Assembly (NCBI RefSeq): GCF_018332655.1
Contig: NZ_BOQL01000028.1
Location: 80,299-144,298, forward strand
From: Actinoplanes auranticolor
GTDB lineage: Bacteria; Actinomycetota; Actinomycetes; Mycobacteriales; Micromonosporaceae
Length of the DNA stretch: 64,000 bases
Reading direction: 5' to 3'
The notes beneath the pieces were generated by a model, which ran no database searches, had not been told where the DNA came from, and saw nothing but the letters and a program-made list of their open reading frames with translations. The first letter of the stretch is position 1. Each line of letters opens with the position of its first letter. Shown piece after piece: positions 63,909-64,000 of this stretch. The translations under genes and the position numbers were made by a program.

Positions 63909-63937
63909 TTGCGCTGGCGAAGCCGACCGGGTAAGTT
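63909..63937 (+). promoter_or_regulatory. Promoter-like element 3 of the rRNA upstream region
   Basis: TTGCGC, 17 nt, TAAGTT, with the same GCGA(A/G)(A/G)CCGACCGGG spacer end as element 2. It is the promoter nearest the leader. Confidence 0.7.
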
Positions 63938-64000
63938 TGAGCGGTTGCCCCGAAACGGGTTCCGAAAGGAACTTGGTGCGGTGTGTGGTTGTTCTTTGAG
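63938..64000 (+). promoter_or_regulatory. Start of a probable 16S rRNA precursor leader
   Basis: After promoter element 3 come a GTTCC-GAAA-GGAAC hairpin (63959-63972) and GTGTGTGGTTGTTCTTTGAG, which matches the boxA-like start of actinobacterial pre-16S leaders (usually followed by AACTCAACAG). The window ends inside it. The 16S gene itself is not included. Confidence 0.7.

Overview
The window is a GC-rich (roughly 70 percent or more) actinobacterial chromosome segment. Gene content points to the Micromonosporaceae, probably Actinoplanes or a close relative: a mycothiol-type Rv2466c reductase, two ATP-dependent caseinolytic ClpP genes in tandem, a class F sortase, a group II truncated globin, and frequent GTG starts. 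Many starts lie 6 to 8 nt after a TAnnnT-like -10 box, the pattern of leaderless transcription. No phage, transposase or CRISPR is visible.

Layout. 1-4.0 kb: a PadR regulator, a membrane protein and an unusual PadR/GT87 fusion, followed by two frameshifted loci. 4.1-6.3 kb: tRNA-Arg, a lipase-like hydrolase and ssb. 6.3-7.06 kb: no gene, but an array of long perfect hairpins. 7.07-15 kb: cobD-cobQ (late cobalamin synthesis), a small P-loop kinase, an M48 protease, an M20 peptidase behind a 26-codon leader ORF, an FAD monooxygenase and a HAD phosphatase. 15-23 kb: a hairpin-rich gap, ATP-dependent DNA ligase, SURF1, cobB and a bifunctional penicillin-binding protein. 23.4-27 kb: cobC-cobT-cysG-like, so the B12 genes are split into three blocks. 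27-33 kb: otsA, ettA, a hotdog thioesterase and a YbjN protein, ending in a strong terminator. 33-40.4 kb: secreted beta-propeller, globin, MFS exporter, MscS channel, HNH nuclease, sortase with a surface protein, a CtaJ-like small membrane protein and DUF5130. 41-47.4 kb: pepN, mycothiol reductase, DUF1015, esterase, rpiB. 47.4-55.5 kb: an accessory stretch (disordered protein, Eis-like acetyltransferase, GT2, CBM-CAP secreted protein, ArsR/AHSA1 pair, cNMP-binding protein). 55.7-62 kb: tRNA-Gly, tRNA-Pro, tig, clpP1, clpP2, clpX, a GNAT protein and a nitrilase. 62-63.3 kb: a gene-poor stretch with two degenerate tandem-repeat arrays. 63.6-64 kb: three promoter-like elements and a leader that looks like the upstream region of an rRNA operon whose 16S gene lies just outside.

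How it fits together. ssb, ettA-thioesterase, globin, HNH, DUF5130, pepN, the Rv2466c homologue, rpiB, tig, clpP1P2 and clpX follow the order remembered for Mycobacterium tuberculosis Rv2478c down to Rv2457c. The window is therefore an ancient actinobacterial backbone interrupted by lineage-specific inserts. The clp operon carries a near-consensus ClgR site, and the ArsR and PadR genes each carry a perfect palindrome at their own promoter, so autoregulation is likely. The most unexplained DNA is the hairpin array at 6.38-6.96 kb (with a weaker relative at 15.4-15.6 kb) and the repeat arrays before the rRNA operon.
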